A stretch of 64,000 nt of DNA from Mesostigma viride (Eukaryota; Streptophyta; Mesostigmatophyceae; Mesostigmatales; Mesostigmataceae), in contig RPFO01002176.1 of the NCBI GenBank assembly GCA_009746045.1, positions 70,001 through 134,000 on the forward strand, in the 5' to 3' direction. The position numbers and the translations under genes were made by a program. Below the pieces are notes generated by a model. The model worked only from the letters and a program-made list of their open reading frames with translations. It did no database searches and was not told the DNA's origin. Positions 13,001 through 22,345 of the stretch are shown one piece after another (the first letter of the stretch is position 1; each line of letters opens with the position of its first letter).

Positions 13001-13033
13001 CCCTGGGGGTGGTACATGAAGGCCAAGCTCTGA
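1021..13033 (+). CDS. ALDH10 family aminoaldehyde / betaine aldehyde dehydrogenase, 14 exons, 504 aa
   Basis: NAD-dependent oxidation of aminoaldehydes (possibly betaine aldehyde) to the acids. Exons by protein match and GT-AG sites: 1021-1135, 1283-1506, 3046-3194, 3821-3913, 4399-4522, 4917-4982, 5898-5964, 6853-6929, 7473-7586, 9025-9102, 10125-10276, 11081-11141, 11834-11940, 12946-13033. Lengths sum to 1515 nt and every junction keeps phase, giving an unbroken protein of the usual family size. Catalytic residues are present: Asn164 in PWNYP, Glu262 in LELGGK, Cys296 in [16 protein letters not shown] is the NAD-binding turn and [15 protein letters not shown] the C-terminal signature. The aromatic substrate box is intact (Tyr165, Trp172, Trp290, Trp461). 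The last residues are AKL, a PTS1-like signal suggesting peroxisomes. The start is the first ATG, followed by the family's usual N-terminus. No neighbour is functionally linked. Confidence 0.95.
3248..3345. repeat. Tandem repeat in ALDH intron 3 (about 34 bp x 3)
   Basis: Three imperfect copies of a unit containing ACTATATTCGCTGCGTGCGC followed by GTGAGTA. Each copy carries a GTGAGT donor-like string, so it could act as decoy splice donors just downstream of the true donor at 3195. Confidence 0.8.
3348..3397 (+). repeat. 3'-end remnant of a (TTAA)-tailed retroelement in ALDH intron 3
   Basis: CCGTGGTC, then an imperfect hairpin GTCACCCAGCGGGGAC, then ACGAGACC and AATTAATTAA. The same hairpin-ACGAG-(TTAA) order ends several LINE-derived copies elsewhere in the window (for example 19,640 and, on the minus strand, 25,378). 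No body sequence is recognisable upstream. Confidence 0.5.
4147..4345. repeat. Tandem repeat in ALDH intron 4 (about 55 bp x 3-4)
   Basis: Units built from two half-repeats, CTTGTGCTGGCAAACC and CTACTGGCAAATCACC, each followed by a CGTTTGTT-type spacer. Copy spacing is 52-57 bp and the last copy is degenerate. It ends about 50 bp before exon 5. Confidence 0.8.
4824..4866 (+). other. Possible duplicated exon-6 start (pseudo-exon) in ALDH intron 5
   Basis: After a pyrimidine-rich stretch and CCCCAG, the sequence translates as [13 protein letters not shown] and ends in CAAGTAATG, a donor-like string. It resembles the start of real exon 6 ([13 protein letters not shown]) 93 bp downstream but lacks its later codons. 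It may be a decayed tandem exon duplication or coincidence; it is not needed for the intact 504-aa protein. Confidence 0.35.
5346..5540. repeat. 60-bp minisatellite in ALDH intron 6
   Basis: Three full copies plus a partial fourth of a 59-60 bp unit beginning CGTCGGGTTCTTTCTAGACC and continuing through CATTCGAAACCCGAAATC. Copies differ at only a few bases, implying recent expansion or homogenisation. Confidence 0.9.
8383..8466. repeat. 20-bp minisatellite in ALDH intron 9
   Basis: Unit CTCGTTATTATTATCATAAC repeated three times perfectly (8401-8460), with a partial copy on each side. Period exactly 20 bp. Confidence 0.92.
9235..9465. repeat. Degenerate tandem repeat in ALDH intron 10
   Basis: Repeated modules CATAGGGAACACCTTTGTAT, GAATAGGGAACAAGC and GGGAACGCGCTCGGTGG alternate about six times with variable order. 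It looks like a higher-order minisatellite rather than a coding region. Confidence 0.8.
9795..9988. repeat. (GAACT)n pentanucleotide microsatellite in ALDH intron 10
   Basis: A nearly pure GAACT array drifts 3'-ward into GAGCT, GACCT and GAGCC variants. The variants cluster at the downstream end, suggesting growth from the upstream end. It sits about 140 bp before exon 11. Confidence 0.95.
11524..11649. repeat. 21-bp minisatellite x 6 in ALDH intron 12
   Basis: Six contiguous copies of AATAGGGTTGCCTTGCTGGGC. The last two share a single G-to-A change (AATAGAG). Because 21 is a multiple of three, the array is open in several frames, which produces spurious open frames. Confidence 0.95.
11980..12096. 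repeat. 11-12 bp tandem repeat in ALDH intron 13
   Basis: Repeated TAGACTACTA / TAGACTACTCA units, roughly ten copies, starting about 40 bp after exon 13. Confidence 0.8.
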
Positions 13034-13420
13034 TTCGAGTGCACGTGGCGTTGCAATCCCTGGGGTTGAGTGCTGACGGAGGCGCATGACTAGTTTCTGG
13101 TTTGTGCATCCTGGACAGCTGCGATGAAACTCTCTCAGCTGCCGGACTAGGCACATGCCATCAACCTGGCGTGTTACAAACGATGTAGGCCTTCCTCAGA
13201 GAGCAGCGACATGAGGATCATCTTCATGTCTAGGTCCTCCTCAGGGCAAAGGCATCAGGTGGATCTCATATTATCTTGAACAGCAGGCGAGATCGTGGTG
13301 CAGCAGCCCCATGATAGGGACCTGAAATATACTGGGCTGCTGAGTCCAAATAAATATAATATAGCTCCATGTCCAAATGAAAGTGCTTGCCTGGTAGCGT
13401 GGTAATTGGATTTGCCAAGT
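13034..13420. other. 3' flank of ALDH10
   Basis: Presumed 3' UTR and spacer between the ALDH stop codon and the first LINE remnant. No ORF or clear polyadenylation signal stands out. Confidence 0.4.
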
Positions 13421-13935
13421 AAGTAAGTACTTGTGTGTCATGCGCATGGGCATGCCACGGACTGTGCTAATCTCATTAGAAAACTATTACATGAAAGTTA
13501 CAAATATCGTCTGCATCATGCCCCACCCCTGCGGAAAATGCTGTAACGGAATGCGATACATACGAGAATGCTCATAATTTTTTACTCCGGCCATAAAATT
13601 TCATCGGATTGGTTGCATGAGACTCGTCTTTTAAAGACGAACACGCTGATTTAATTTTCTGCAGCTATCGTTCAATATTTCCGAAGATACCGACATGCCG
13701 CCGTGCCCAGCAAATATCGATCTTTTTTCAGCTCGATATGGCGGAATACGACTCATCCCAACAATCACAAGCGTCCGCGGCCCTGCCCCAACTAATTGCT
13801 GATAAATTAAGCCATGGCTTCCCCCCTCGCACGCTGTGCCGGATCGACGCCACTGTCAGCCGCTCCACTCCACCGCTCCACCGATCAGCGACCCTGCCAT
13901 GCATGTATACCCGCGAGGAGGCCTTTTCTGCGGAG
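13421..13935 (-). mobile_element. 5'-inverted LINE insertion (3' end minus strand, 5' end plus strand)
   Basis: 13,421-13,535 matches the 3' end of the LINE at 22,207: GTAAGTAAGTAC tail, then TGCTAATCTCATTAGAAAA and ATATCGTCTGCATCAT, in minus orientation. From about 13,540 to 13,930 the orientation flips. The hairpin CGTCTTTTAAAGACG followed by ACGCTGAT and TTAATTTT matches, as reverse complement, the 5' UTR of the element ending at 18,270. An ATG at 13,738 follows it. This order (tail, 3' piece, inverted 5' piece) is what twin priming produces. Confidence 0.55.
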
Positions 13936-15900
13936 CTAGGAAGCTGCCGAGTTATTATTATTGCCTGGCAAATGGGTTTGCTGCACCAGCGACGGTGCTC
14001 GTGGAGCTGTGGGCACCCAGGTCATACCAATCCGGGTCGTCATGTCGACTGTCGTCCTCGCAGTCGGGGAGCCACTGAGCGATGCGGAGCAGTTGGGCAG
14101 ACTCCGGCTTGTCAAGGAGCATGATGTCGTCGGCATAAATAAATTAGCTCAGCGAGTAAATTCTGCGTGTTATAGATGGCCCCCCTAGCTCCCTTCCCCC
14201 CGGGGCTCATTCTGAATCTCGAGGCCAGGGGCACGGCCAGCAATGCTAGCACTGAAAGCGGGCCGGCACGCGTGCTGGCAGCCCGCCAAGGCGCACAACA
14301 TAATCCACTTAACAATAATAATGAACAGGTTCGATGACAGGACGCAGCCCTCGGCCATGCAGACGCCTGTGCGCATGCAGCTAGAGGACATTGCACCGAT
14401 TGCGGGGTATTAGGCCGTGTTGAGTGCGCACCGAGGTGGTCGACCCCTGCATGATACAGCGTCGGAGTGGATCGGACAGCAATCAGACGGTGGGGACACG
14501 AGCTCGGGCGAGCACGGCCCAAAGAGCGTCCCACAGAACAGCCTGAGTCGAATGCCTTGATAAAGTCGACAGAGATTAATTTAGGCGGGATCCTCACCAG
14601 GTTGCAGGAGTGCGATCTCCTCTATTATGAGGTACGGCGCGTGACGAAGATGGCCATAAAGGTGTTGCGTCCTGGCCGGAAACCCCAGTTGGCTTTCCCC
14701 CATGCAGGAGATGGCCGGCCGGAGAGCAAAACGAAGGCGGTTAAGAGACCATGCACATGAACAACTTGAGCGCGGCGCTCTGGATGCAGACGACTCCTCG
14801 GTAGTTGGCGGGGTCATCAGGAGAGCCTTTGGTTTTGTAGAGCATCACCCGGAAGCTGTACGTGTTGCCATCCAGGGATAGCGGGCAGGGCATCAGCCAG
14901 CAGAAGCCGGTTGCAGACGTCAGCAGAAACTGCATGAGCCGGCCGCCAGTTTAACCACTGGTGCGGGGCTCAGCTGGTGGGGACCAACGGCAGCGTAGAA
15001 GCGAAGCTGGTGGGCGGCGACCGTGTGTAACTCGAGGCTCCGTGAACAGTGGCAGCTCCTCAGGGGCCAGCTGGCTCGATCAGGGTCGGCCAGGGTCGCC
15101 GTAAGAAGAGGCCGGGCCCGGCCGGGGGGAACGTGTACTTCCGACTAGGCGGCGGGCCGGTGGCGTGGGCGGGGCCGGCGGGACACCCGACGCCGGCGCC
15201 GGATGCATGGGCGGCTGCCAACGGGCCAAACGGCAGGGGGGGCTGGAGGGCACCAAGCAGCCGAGACGTACTCATGCAGTGCATGGGAGGATCGAGTTCC
15301 AAAGGTCCAGCTGCTGTTGCGGCGAACCGGAGAGCGTCCGGCGCGCGCTGCATGGCTGTGCGCCACCGGCGGGCAGTTGGGCGTGATGCAGGCCCAACTG
15401 CATCTGGGTTCCGGCCGGCCGGAACCCAGACCCCAATCATATACTTGCCGTGCTGGTCGTTAAGGTGGGCAAAGTACTCGCGGATGTGGAGGTCATCTAG
15501 TTCGGCAGGACCTTGCCTGCAGGCCGGATGGCCGAGTGGTATTCCGCCTTGAGGGAGGCGTAGCGGGCGGGGGCGCGGTTGTCACGCAGTGCTATAATTG
15601 CCTGGCCTGGATGATGCCGGGCAGGGAGCCCATGCAGGCTGGTGAGCCGGGGCGGGCGCCGGGGGGGCAGTACAGGGTCCCGGCTGCTGGCAGCTTGCCA
15701 GCGAGGTGCCGCGGAGGGCGGCGGCCAGCTAGGCCGGCGGCGGTCAGCTGGGTGTGGCAGCCCGCGGGAGGACCTTGGGCGCGTCGACGAACGCCTCCGC
15801 GGCGCGCTTATGGGCGAGCTAGCTTGTCGGGGAAGCCCTCCAAGCAAGGCTTTGTTAGATTTCTCAAGCAACTGTAGTTTCCGCAAAGATCAGGTGGGGC
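13936..15900 (-). pseudogene. Degenerate LINE ORF2 (reverse transcriptase) fragment
   Basis: Minus-strand pieces in several frames match non-LTR reverse transcriptase: RVMLYKTKGS and NYRGVVCIQSAALKLF near 14,760-14,860, ISVDFIKAFDS near 14,560, a GCVLS-NLFIIIV block near 14,300, and NLLAELIY near 14,150. TTRIGMTW near 14,030 is the post-RT region also seen at 23,100. Frame shifts and stops separate all blocks, so this is dead. Upstream sequence to 15,900 is GC-rich with no recognised domain (LDDLHIREYFAHLNDQHG near 15,480) and is assigned by continuity only. The left boundary abuts the inverted insertion. Confidence 0.7.
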
Positions 15901-16348
15901 CACGTGTCTACAGGAGTGCGAGGGGAAGCGCAGGCGGATGCGGGCGGTTACAAGGCAGTGTGATCTGAATGCAACAGGGGGGTCAGACTCGTGTGATCGA
16001 GCCGGCAGCTAGTACAGATCCTGGGCCGTGGCGCTTGTGTACGTTACAACATGGTCAAGGCAGCTTTGCACAGCGCCGGTTGGCGAGATATGCGTTACCA
16101 AATCAGCATGACCATGTGCGAAGCGAGTACTGGCAGCCACTATATAAATCACAACACGGTGAAAGCAAATGAGCAAAAAGGCGTGTGCTGCCATATTGCG
16201 CATGGGAACCCGGAACCAGCTGGGGCGTGCTGAAACCCGCCGGTACTGGGTGGAAGCGTGGCGTTGGCGTCCAGGAGCAGCGCGGACGTTGGGGTGGAGT
16301 TCGCCAGGTTCTCCAGCTCAGCAAAGAAGGCGCGGCGATCTGGTTCAG
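15901..16348. other. Unassigned sequence between LINE copies
   Basis: No conserved ORF. A CTATATAAAT string occurs at about 16,140. The right end abuts the (TTAA)n tail of the next LINE derivative. Confidence 0.3.
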
Positions 16349-18270
16349 GATTAATTAATTAATTAATTATCAACATCACTCCGTTGGGAGTAGATGTAGC
16401 ACATAGCCCTGAGAAGGGGCATATGGCTTTTAATACATTCTACGCTACTTCATGCAAGGGTGGGAATGTAAGCTACCCCTGCTCTAGGTGCACCAGGGCA
16501 CCTGCACCCTCATGGTCTATCACGCTATGCCCGGGTAAGGGGGGGAGCATGCCTGTGAGGGAGGAAGATCATCATGGCTATATACAAGAGCTAGGGCATG
16601 GCTTCTCGACAGAGAGCATCTCTCTGCATGGCATAGCATGGCTAAATTCAACATCCATGGGGGTCCCATTATAGACAAAGCATGGCTAAATGTTGAAGGC
16701 ATCATCCATGGGGGCCATTATGGGCGCACATGCGCGTGGGCCACATGCTAGGCTAAGCCTTACTAATCTACACTACTGGTATATATATTCCTAGTCGGAG
16801 GTGCATGGCAGGAGGGGGCTGCCAGGGCTTGTGGTCAACGTGGATGACCGCCCCCCTCCAGTATACCGGCTTCCCCCTTGCGCTCTGCCGGAGCTGAAGG
16901 TAGGTCGGCCATAGCTCGCGTCGCCGTTGTTGCTGGGCCAGGGTCAAGTCGTCGTCCAGCGTGAAGCGAGTCTCCGAGAGCTTCTTGCGGCATTTAAGGA
17001 ACGCCAGCTTGTCCGCCATGTACTTAAAGGTGAGGAGCACGGGTGCCGGGCCAGCCTTCCCCCGCGCGCGGGGGAGGCGGACAGCCGACATGTCCAGCTC
17101 ACCAGTGAGTAACATGGGGGCAAGAATGGCGCGCTTAAATGCCTCAAGAAGGCTCGTGGAGGTCTCACCTACCTGCTGGTCGAAGTGCTTGACGATGACA
17201 TTGTGGCTGCGCCGCGCGATGTCGGCTTCCTCGCGAAGGTCGAGGGCTTGTTGCTTGAGTTGTGCCGAGATGGTGGAGGTGGTGGAGGTGGTGTGCTGCT
17301 TAAGCAAGTCCGCCCAGGTGGAGGGAGCATCGCCGGCCGGGCCAGCAGGCGCCGGCTGGGCGGCGATGTCCTTCACCGCCTGGGCGGTGAGGCCGGCGGT
17401 GTCATGCAAGCTCTCAAGGGCGTTGGCGGTGGCTTGAAGGCGGTGGTCGAGGTCGAGGAGCTGGGCTTTGATGTCGGCAGTGGAGGCGGAAATGGCAGTG
17501 GAGGTGGAGGCGGCGGCGGTGGAAATGTGAGGAAGTTCAGCAGTCAGCGTGCCGCCGATTGCTGCTATGTCGGCAGCAAGGGGGGTCACGTGCTGCTGAA
17601 AGGCTTCCGTGAGGATGGAACGGAATGCGGGGGCGGAGATGGATGGAGCCCAGATCTCGCCGTCAGACTTCTGGAGAAGAGAGTTGAGGACGGCGTGTTG
17701 GAGTTGGGGGCGGGGACACCCGAACATCTGGCTGATGTTGTGCCATGCAGCGTCGGCCGTCGTCGACGAGGAGGCGTCCAGTGGCGTGGAGATGGAGGCA
17801 CAGGTCGTAAAGCGAGGCGTAGTCCCCGAAGAAGATGTGATGCATAGCCTCACTCGGAGAAATGGTGGTCCAGTCGTTATCATCGACCTGGAAAGGTTGG
17901 GGCCGAAAGCGCGGTTCCGAGAAGCGTGTTTCCGCCCAGCGTGGCCCTCCAGTTTTGTCGGCGGGGCGGGCGCGTTTAGGGTCAGGCGATGCCGATGGCG
18001 AGGCATTGAGGCCGGGAGGTTGCCGGGCGACCACCAGTGCGCGACTAGTGTCACCGCTGCCTGCCGGATCTGGCGAAGCGGCAGCCTCAGCTGCCGCATT
18101 GTTGAAGGCGAGCGCATCCGCCAAACTGCGTTGCGTCGACGGGCGTTTGCTCGTCATATATTGCGTTTTAGATTCGGAAAATTATATCAGCATGTGCGTC
18201 TTAGAAAGACGAAGCGATAGTGATATTCACGACTAAATTCGGTGCTCAAACGTGAAAGTTATGAGCTCCG
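16349..18270 (-). mobile_element. ORF1-only LINE derivative (HAL1-like), nearly full length
   Basis: Minus strand, from right to left: 5' UTR with hairpin CGTCTTTCTAAGACG (18,160-18,270), ORF1 (18,157 to 16,768), about 400 bp of 3' UTR, a terminal hairpin ACTCCCAACGGAGT near 16,390, and an ATTAATTAATT tail at 16,349-16,369. No reverse transcriptase lies between ORF1 and the tail. Other copies in the window have the same arrangement, so this looks like a family that has lost ORF2 and depends on a partner LINE. Confidence 0.65.
16768..18157 (-). pseudogene. LINE ORF1 (RNA-binding chaperone-like), one frame shift
   Basis: Starts at an ATG at 18,157 with a Ser/Pro/Ala-rich N-terminus (MTSKRPSTQRSLADALAF). 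The frame changes near 17,750, between LLVDDGRRC and AAWHNISQMFG. The long second frame has an Ala/Thr/Gln-rich, probably coiled-coil centre and a C-terminal part reminiscent of L1 ORF1p: LLTFKYMADKLAFLKCRKKL, then RRELWPTYLQLR, then KPVYWRGAVIHVDHKPW. The same C-terminal block recurs in copies at 25,800, 33,430 and 61,275. The similarity to L1 ORF1p is inferred from pattern only. Confidence 0.6.
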
Positions 18271-18468
18271 ACAGCCATGGCTACCTCGTGGCTCGTGGCT
18301 CGTAGTAGGGATGTATGCGTATGGTTCAGGATGCATGGCCGGAATGCGGTGCGTAACCGATACCCACTGTCAGGGCGAAGGTCGAGTGAGGCCTTCCATG
18401 GAATGAAAAGTCGTGACAAGGAGGCGAGAGTTGACCAGCTTGGGCTCGCCCATGTGGCCCATGGCAAG

Positions 18469-20214
18469 CAGTGTGAGATCATACGCCGTATAATACGGTA
18501 TAATACGGTATAATACGTAATACGCTGGCTTTTAGCGTATAATTTTTCATACGTAATACGTTTCAGCGCATAATGACGTATAATACCGTATAATACCGTA
18601 TAATGCCGTGTTTTCCGCGTTTTTTTTACGTTTTGCGCGGCTAGGATGCCAGAACGACAGGGCAACGATTTGAAGCTACAGATTTCGTATCTCTACTAAG
18701 TACTGACCCGTCTGAACTTTCACAATTCGACGCGATCTTATTTTGACATTGTGGTGCACAGTGCGCGCACCGTGCGGAGGTGGCCATGGCGACGTGCGTT
18801 CCGTTAAAATATGGCTAATCCGGCGGGCGACAGGCGAAAAAATTAAGCCGATGGTTAAAAGTGATGTTCTATTATGATGTTTCATAGCAAGATCTGCACT
18901 ATTTGCAAATTCGCTGCCTTTGTTGGTACAGATTTGCACGGGGGTCTCATCCAACGTCAATTTGGCCGCGATGAATAATCTAGCATGTGTGCCTGCGACG
19001 GTAGAACTCGACATTCGTGGGTTATTTTGATGCAGCAAGAGCCGTTTAGTAACGGACACCATGAAAATAACCTAAGCATCTTCGATCTGCGGCCATTTCC
19101 TGTCATTTCTAAAATGATTTCGTTCAGGCCTGCGCGATCCGCGGTTAATCCATCCATGGCTGGCTGGCTTTTCTTGCGCGCCTGGGTAGGAAATAATGCC
19201 GGCCGTGGTACGTTGATTTGCCGCATGTCACCGCCCAGTCTGTTTGCGCTCTTAATGAACCTGGCATGAAACTTTTTGCGCCGTTTCTGGGTTTTTCTTG
19301 CTATTTTGTTCTCCACTTGTTGCAGTTGTGCTATCAGATTTTCCGCAGCTTTCAATGGTTTTCCTTACGCTGCGTATGCCATGCTTCCTAAAGCTACCCA
19401 GAATTGATCGGGCAGTTATCTGGCTTTGCTACGCTTCCTGTATGGAGGTTTTCACACGGTAGACATTCTATATTGCGTAGTCAAGGACCCTAGCTGCCTG
19501 GGAGCGGCATCACCGTTGCAAGGAGCTGGCGAGCTCATAGACGCCTGTCATGCTCTTCAGCCTGCTGGAAAACAAGGTTGTTGTATGGAAGGTGAGAATA
19601 TGTGAGTTACTTATCACATCCCCACCTGTTTAGCCTCCGTGGTCCCCAACGGGGACACGAGATTAATTAATATTAATTAATTAATTCAGTTAATTAATTA
19701 ATTAATGCACACCACGAGTCACACACCTGTAGTCACATGCAGCTCAGTATATTCACATAGCATCGCACCATGCAAACATACTACATGCATTAATTGTATA
19801 CTACTGTAGTATTTGCGTGCATGCACAGCCACATATATATATTAAAATATATAATTACTTGCATCAAAGTGAAGGCACCCAAGTAAACATAACCAATATA
19901 AAGCCACATATATACACATACACACAATTATGCATGCGCACGTTTACATTCTCAGTATTACATGCAATACATCGATCGTGTCCACAATATCCACCGTATA
20001 GAGTATAGCCGAGGGTAGGGCAACCTTGGATTATGTCCAAAACAGTGTTAAAAACATGTGGATTGATGGTGGGTGTCTTAAAATGTGTAAAATCAGAGTA
20101 TTCTGAGTGTGTCCGTACGAAAACGTATAATACCGTATTATACCGTATTATACCGTATTATACATTATACTCCACCGTGACCGTATACCGCGTATAACGT
20201 ACGATCTCACTCTG
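18469..20214. mobile_element. hAT-superfamily non-autonomous DNA transposon
   Basis: Terminal inverted repeats are CAGTGTGAGATCATACG on the left and CAGAGTGAGATCGTACG (reverse complement) on the right, 15 of 17 identical. They are flanked by a perfect 8-bp duplication, ATGGCAAG, at 18,461-18,468 and 20,215-20,222. An 8-bp duplication and CAG ends are typical of hAT elements. Both ends carry subterminal arrays of CCGTATAATAC / GTATTATACGG. The interior has no transposase; a minus-strand frame at 18,957-19,355 (MKAAENLIAQLQQVENKI, Lys/Arg-rich) is unrecognised. Confidence 0.85.
19630..19707 (+). repeat. (TTAA)n-tailed retroelement 3' end inside the hAT element
   Basis: CCGTGGTCCCCAACGGGGAC forms a perfect 6-bp stem with an AAC loop. 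It is followed by ACGAG and two long ATTAATTA arrays. This is the plus-strand version of the 3' terminus seen on the ORF1-only LINE copies. Confidence 0.6.
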
Positions 20215-20222
20215 ATGGCAAG

Positions 20223-20544
20223 CGGGGAGCAGAGGAGGCCAACGCCGCCGTTGCCAGCGCCATCCCCTCCACCATAATAAAACCGCCAGCTAGCCGTCAA
20301 TGTCGTCAGCATCAGCTAGGCTGGTCGGTCCGCGGACCGAAGCTGTACGCCGTTGTTCTTGGACTCGATCCAGGATAGCGATGTTGTTGTCGATGCAGAT
20401 TAAACCAATGAGGTTCCAGAGACGCGCGGTGTAAAACTGACAATCGTCACGGCGGAGGCAGTGACAGCAGTCAGCATCTGGCTGTAGCGTGCAAGAATTG
20501 AAGGTGGCGAGGACCATGGGGGCGCACGTTGACCAAAGAGGAGT
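20223..20544. other. Unassigned spacer
   Basis: Contains a 75-codon minus-strand open frame (20,290-20,517) with no recognised motif. Nothing else is supported. Confidence 0.3.
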
Positions 20545-20850
20545 ATGAATTAATTAAAAGACATGTGCATTACTGCGTCACGCGAGCATAACTCTTCAGT
20601 GGGAGGGGAACATGGGATGGAATGGATGGTGTAAGCTATCTAGGTCCTAGTTACAGGGTTGTGGGCACCACGGCCCAAATCGCAATGAATGCCATACGCG
20701 GTCACACGCGGAGCCCCCACAGACTTGGGGGTGGTCTACTTCATCACTACTTGCCATCTTTCCTTGCATACCATCTGCCTCCATATTACAGACAAACCAG
20801 GAGGCTGCCCAGGTGTGACCCCGTCACGTCTAGTGTAGCACATGTCCAAA
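20545..20850 (-). repeat. Short interspersed repeat, copy 1 (TTAA tail)
   Basis: Matches 63,186-63,500 in opposite orientation over about 305 bp: the GTTCCCCTCCCACTGA region, the AGTGATGAAG block and the CACATGTG end. The minus-strand 3' end is a TTAATTAA tail preceded by GCGTGACGCAGT. No tRNA or 5S head is obvious, so whether it is a SINE or a LINE fragment is open. Confidence 0.7.
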
Positions 20851-22195
20851 GAGGTATATACATGTCCAATTCATTAACCCGTGTTTTTTTAATTAGTAGA
20901 ACGCGATATATCGCGTTGTAAGCTTTTTTTAGAACGCGTATAGCACCTATAAGGAAAAATTTTTTTCATGGTCATGTATATACTTTCCTGAAAGCCCATA
21001 AATCAAAGTTTTTTTTTTTAGCTACTCAGACCTACAACATGCTGATTCATTATAGAGAGATGCACTGGTTTGAATACAGGGGGGTCTGACCATGACCGCG
21101 ATTTGTTGACCCTAGGCCACAAGTCATGTGCTTATTCACAAATGGTTCATGAAAAAAATCTGGCTTCTTGCACGAGCTATGGGCAACATATGCATGCTTT
21201 GTGGAACAAAACTCAGGCCCATTGGGCCATGCACTGGAGCTATTTTTCATTAGCATCACAAACACAACGCAGTACAACGCAGTGGGAAAAATGAGAGCCC
21301 TTCACAACATGCATGACGCAACGACACGAGCCCCATAAACGGGGCCATAGTGGGCTTGGAGGGCCAAAACGTTGAAAATAGGTGTTGTATAAGTTATACA
21401 GCATCAAACATGCATCAAACATCATGACTGGATGACCTAATATGACTGAATCAGGCAGCCATAGCCAAAGCATCACCCACGAGTCTCACAACGTGTTGAG
21501 CACATGCCTCGTGGGAACGGAGGTGCTGGGTTTTCATTCCATAACGCGTGCAATACTGAAAGAAAGAGGCACGTGTAATGCAAGGCTTGGATAGGTTGAG
21601 TGATCCATGAGCTTACATGCAGCCAAAGATGACGCTGGAATGCATGCTAGCAAATGGTGGCAAGATGCTAACAACACATGATTATACACCATGATTATGG
21701 GCACCTAGCTGATCTCCTTGCACAATCAACGCAGTATAAACCATCAACATCCAATCCTCACAATATATGCGCGGCTTGACGATCGTATACAGCACCTTAA
21801 TACTGCACAAGTGCAACCTGCTATGGCTGACATGCAAGCAACGTCGAGTAGGATGGCGGTCTTAGAGAGGCTGGGCAGAGGTCGGTAGAAATAATTCCCC
21901 GATCCCCTCCAGAGGTCGGTAGGAAACTGGCAGAAACTAGGTAGAAACACGATATACTTACGCCTGCAAGCACTATTGAGCCGGTGGCAGAGGCCATTTC
22001 CAGGAAAATGCAGCATACCGTAGCAATAGCCACGGTCACGCCTTACGCTATTTGCAGGCATCATCATGCCCGGAGCTACCCAATAAAAGTCTGCACAAAT
22101 CTCTGTTTAGCCGAGAGTCCGGGCGTTCGGAATGAATAAACATGTGTTAAGAATTCGAAACACCACGGAAATACCAAGCATGGTGCCGCAGCATG

Positions 22196-22206
22196 CAGAC
22201 CCGAGT
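22196..22206. repeat. Target-site duplication of LINE, left copy
   Basis: CAGACCCGAGT, repeated exactly at 26,704-26,714 on the other side of the LINE insertion. Confidence 0.8.
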
Positions 22207-22345
22207 AAGTAAGTAATTAAGTAAGTAAGTACTTGCGTGTCATGCGCAAAGGCATGCCACGGAGTACTATGCTAATCTCATTAGAAAAATAATTACACAA
22301 AAGTTTAAACAAATATCGTCTGCATCATCCCCCAACCGTTAAGCA

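Noticed and set aside
17185-17847. Gly-rich 220-codon plus-strand frame
   Set aside because: Antisense shadow of the GC-rich LINE ORF1.
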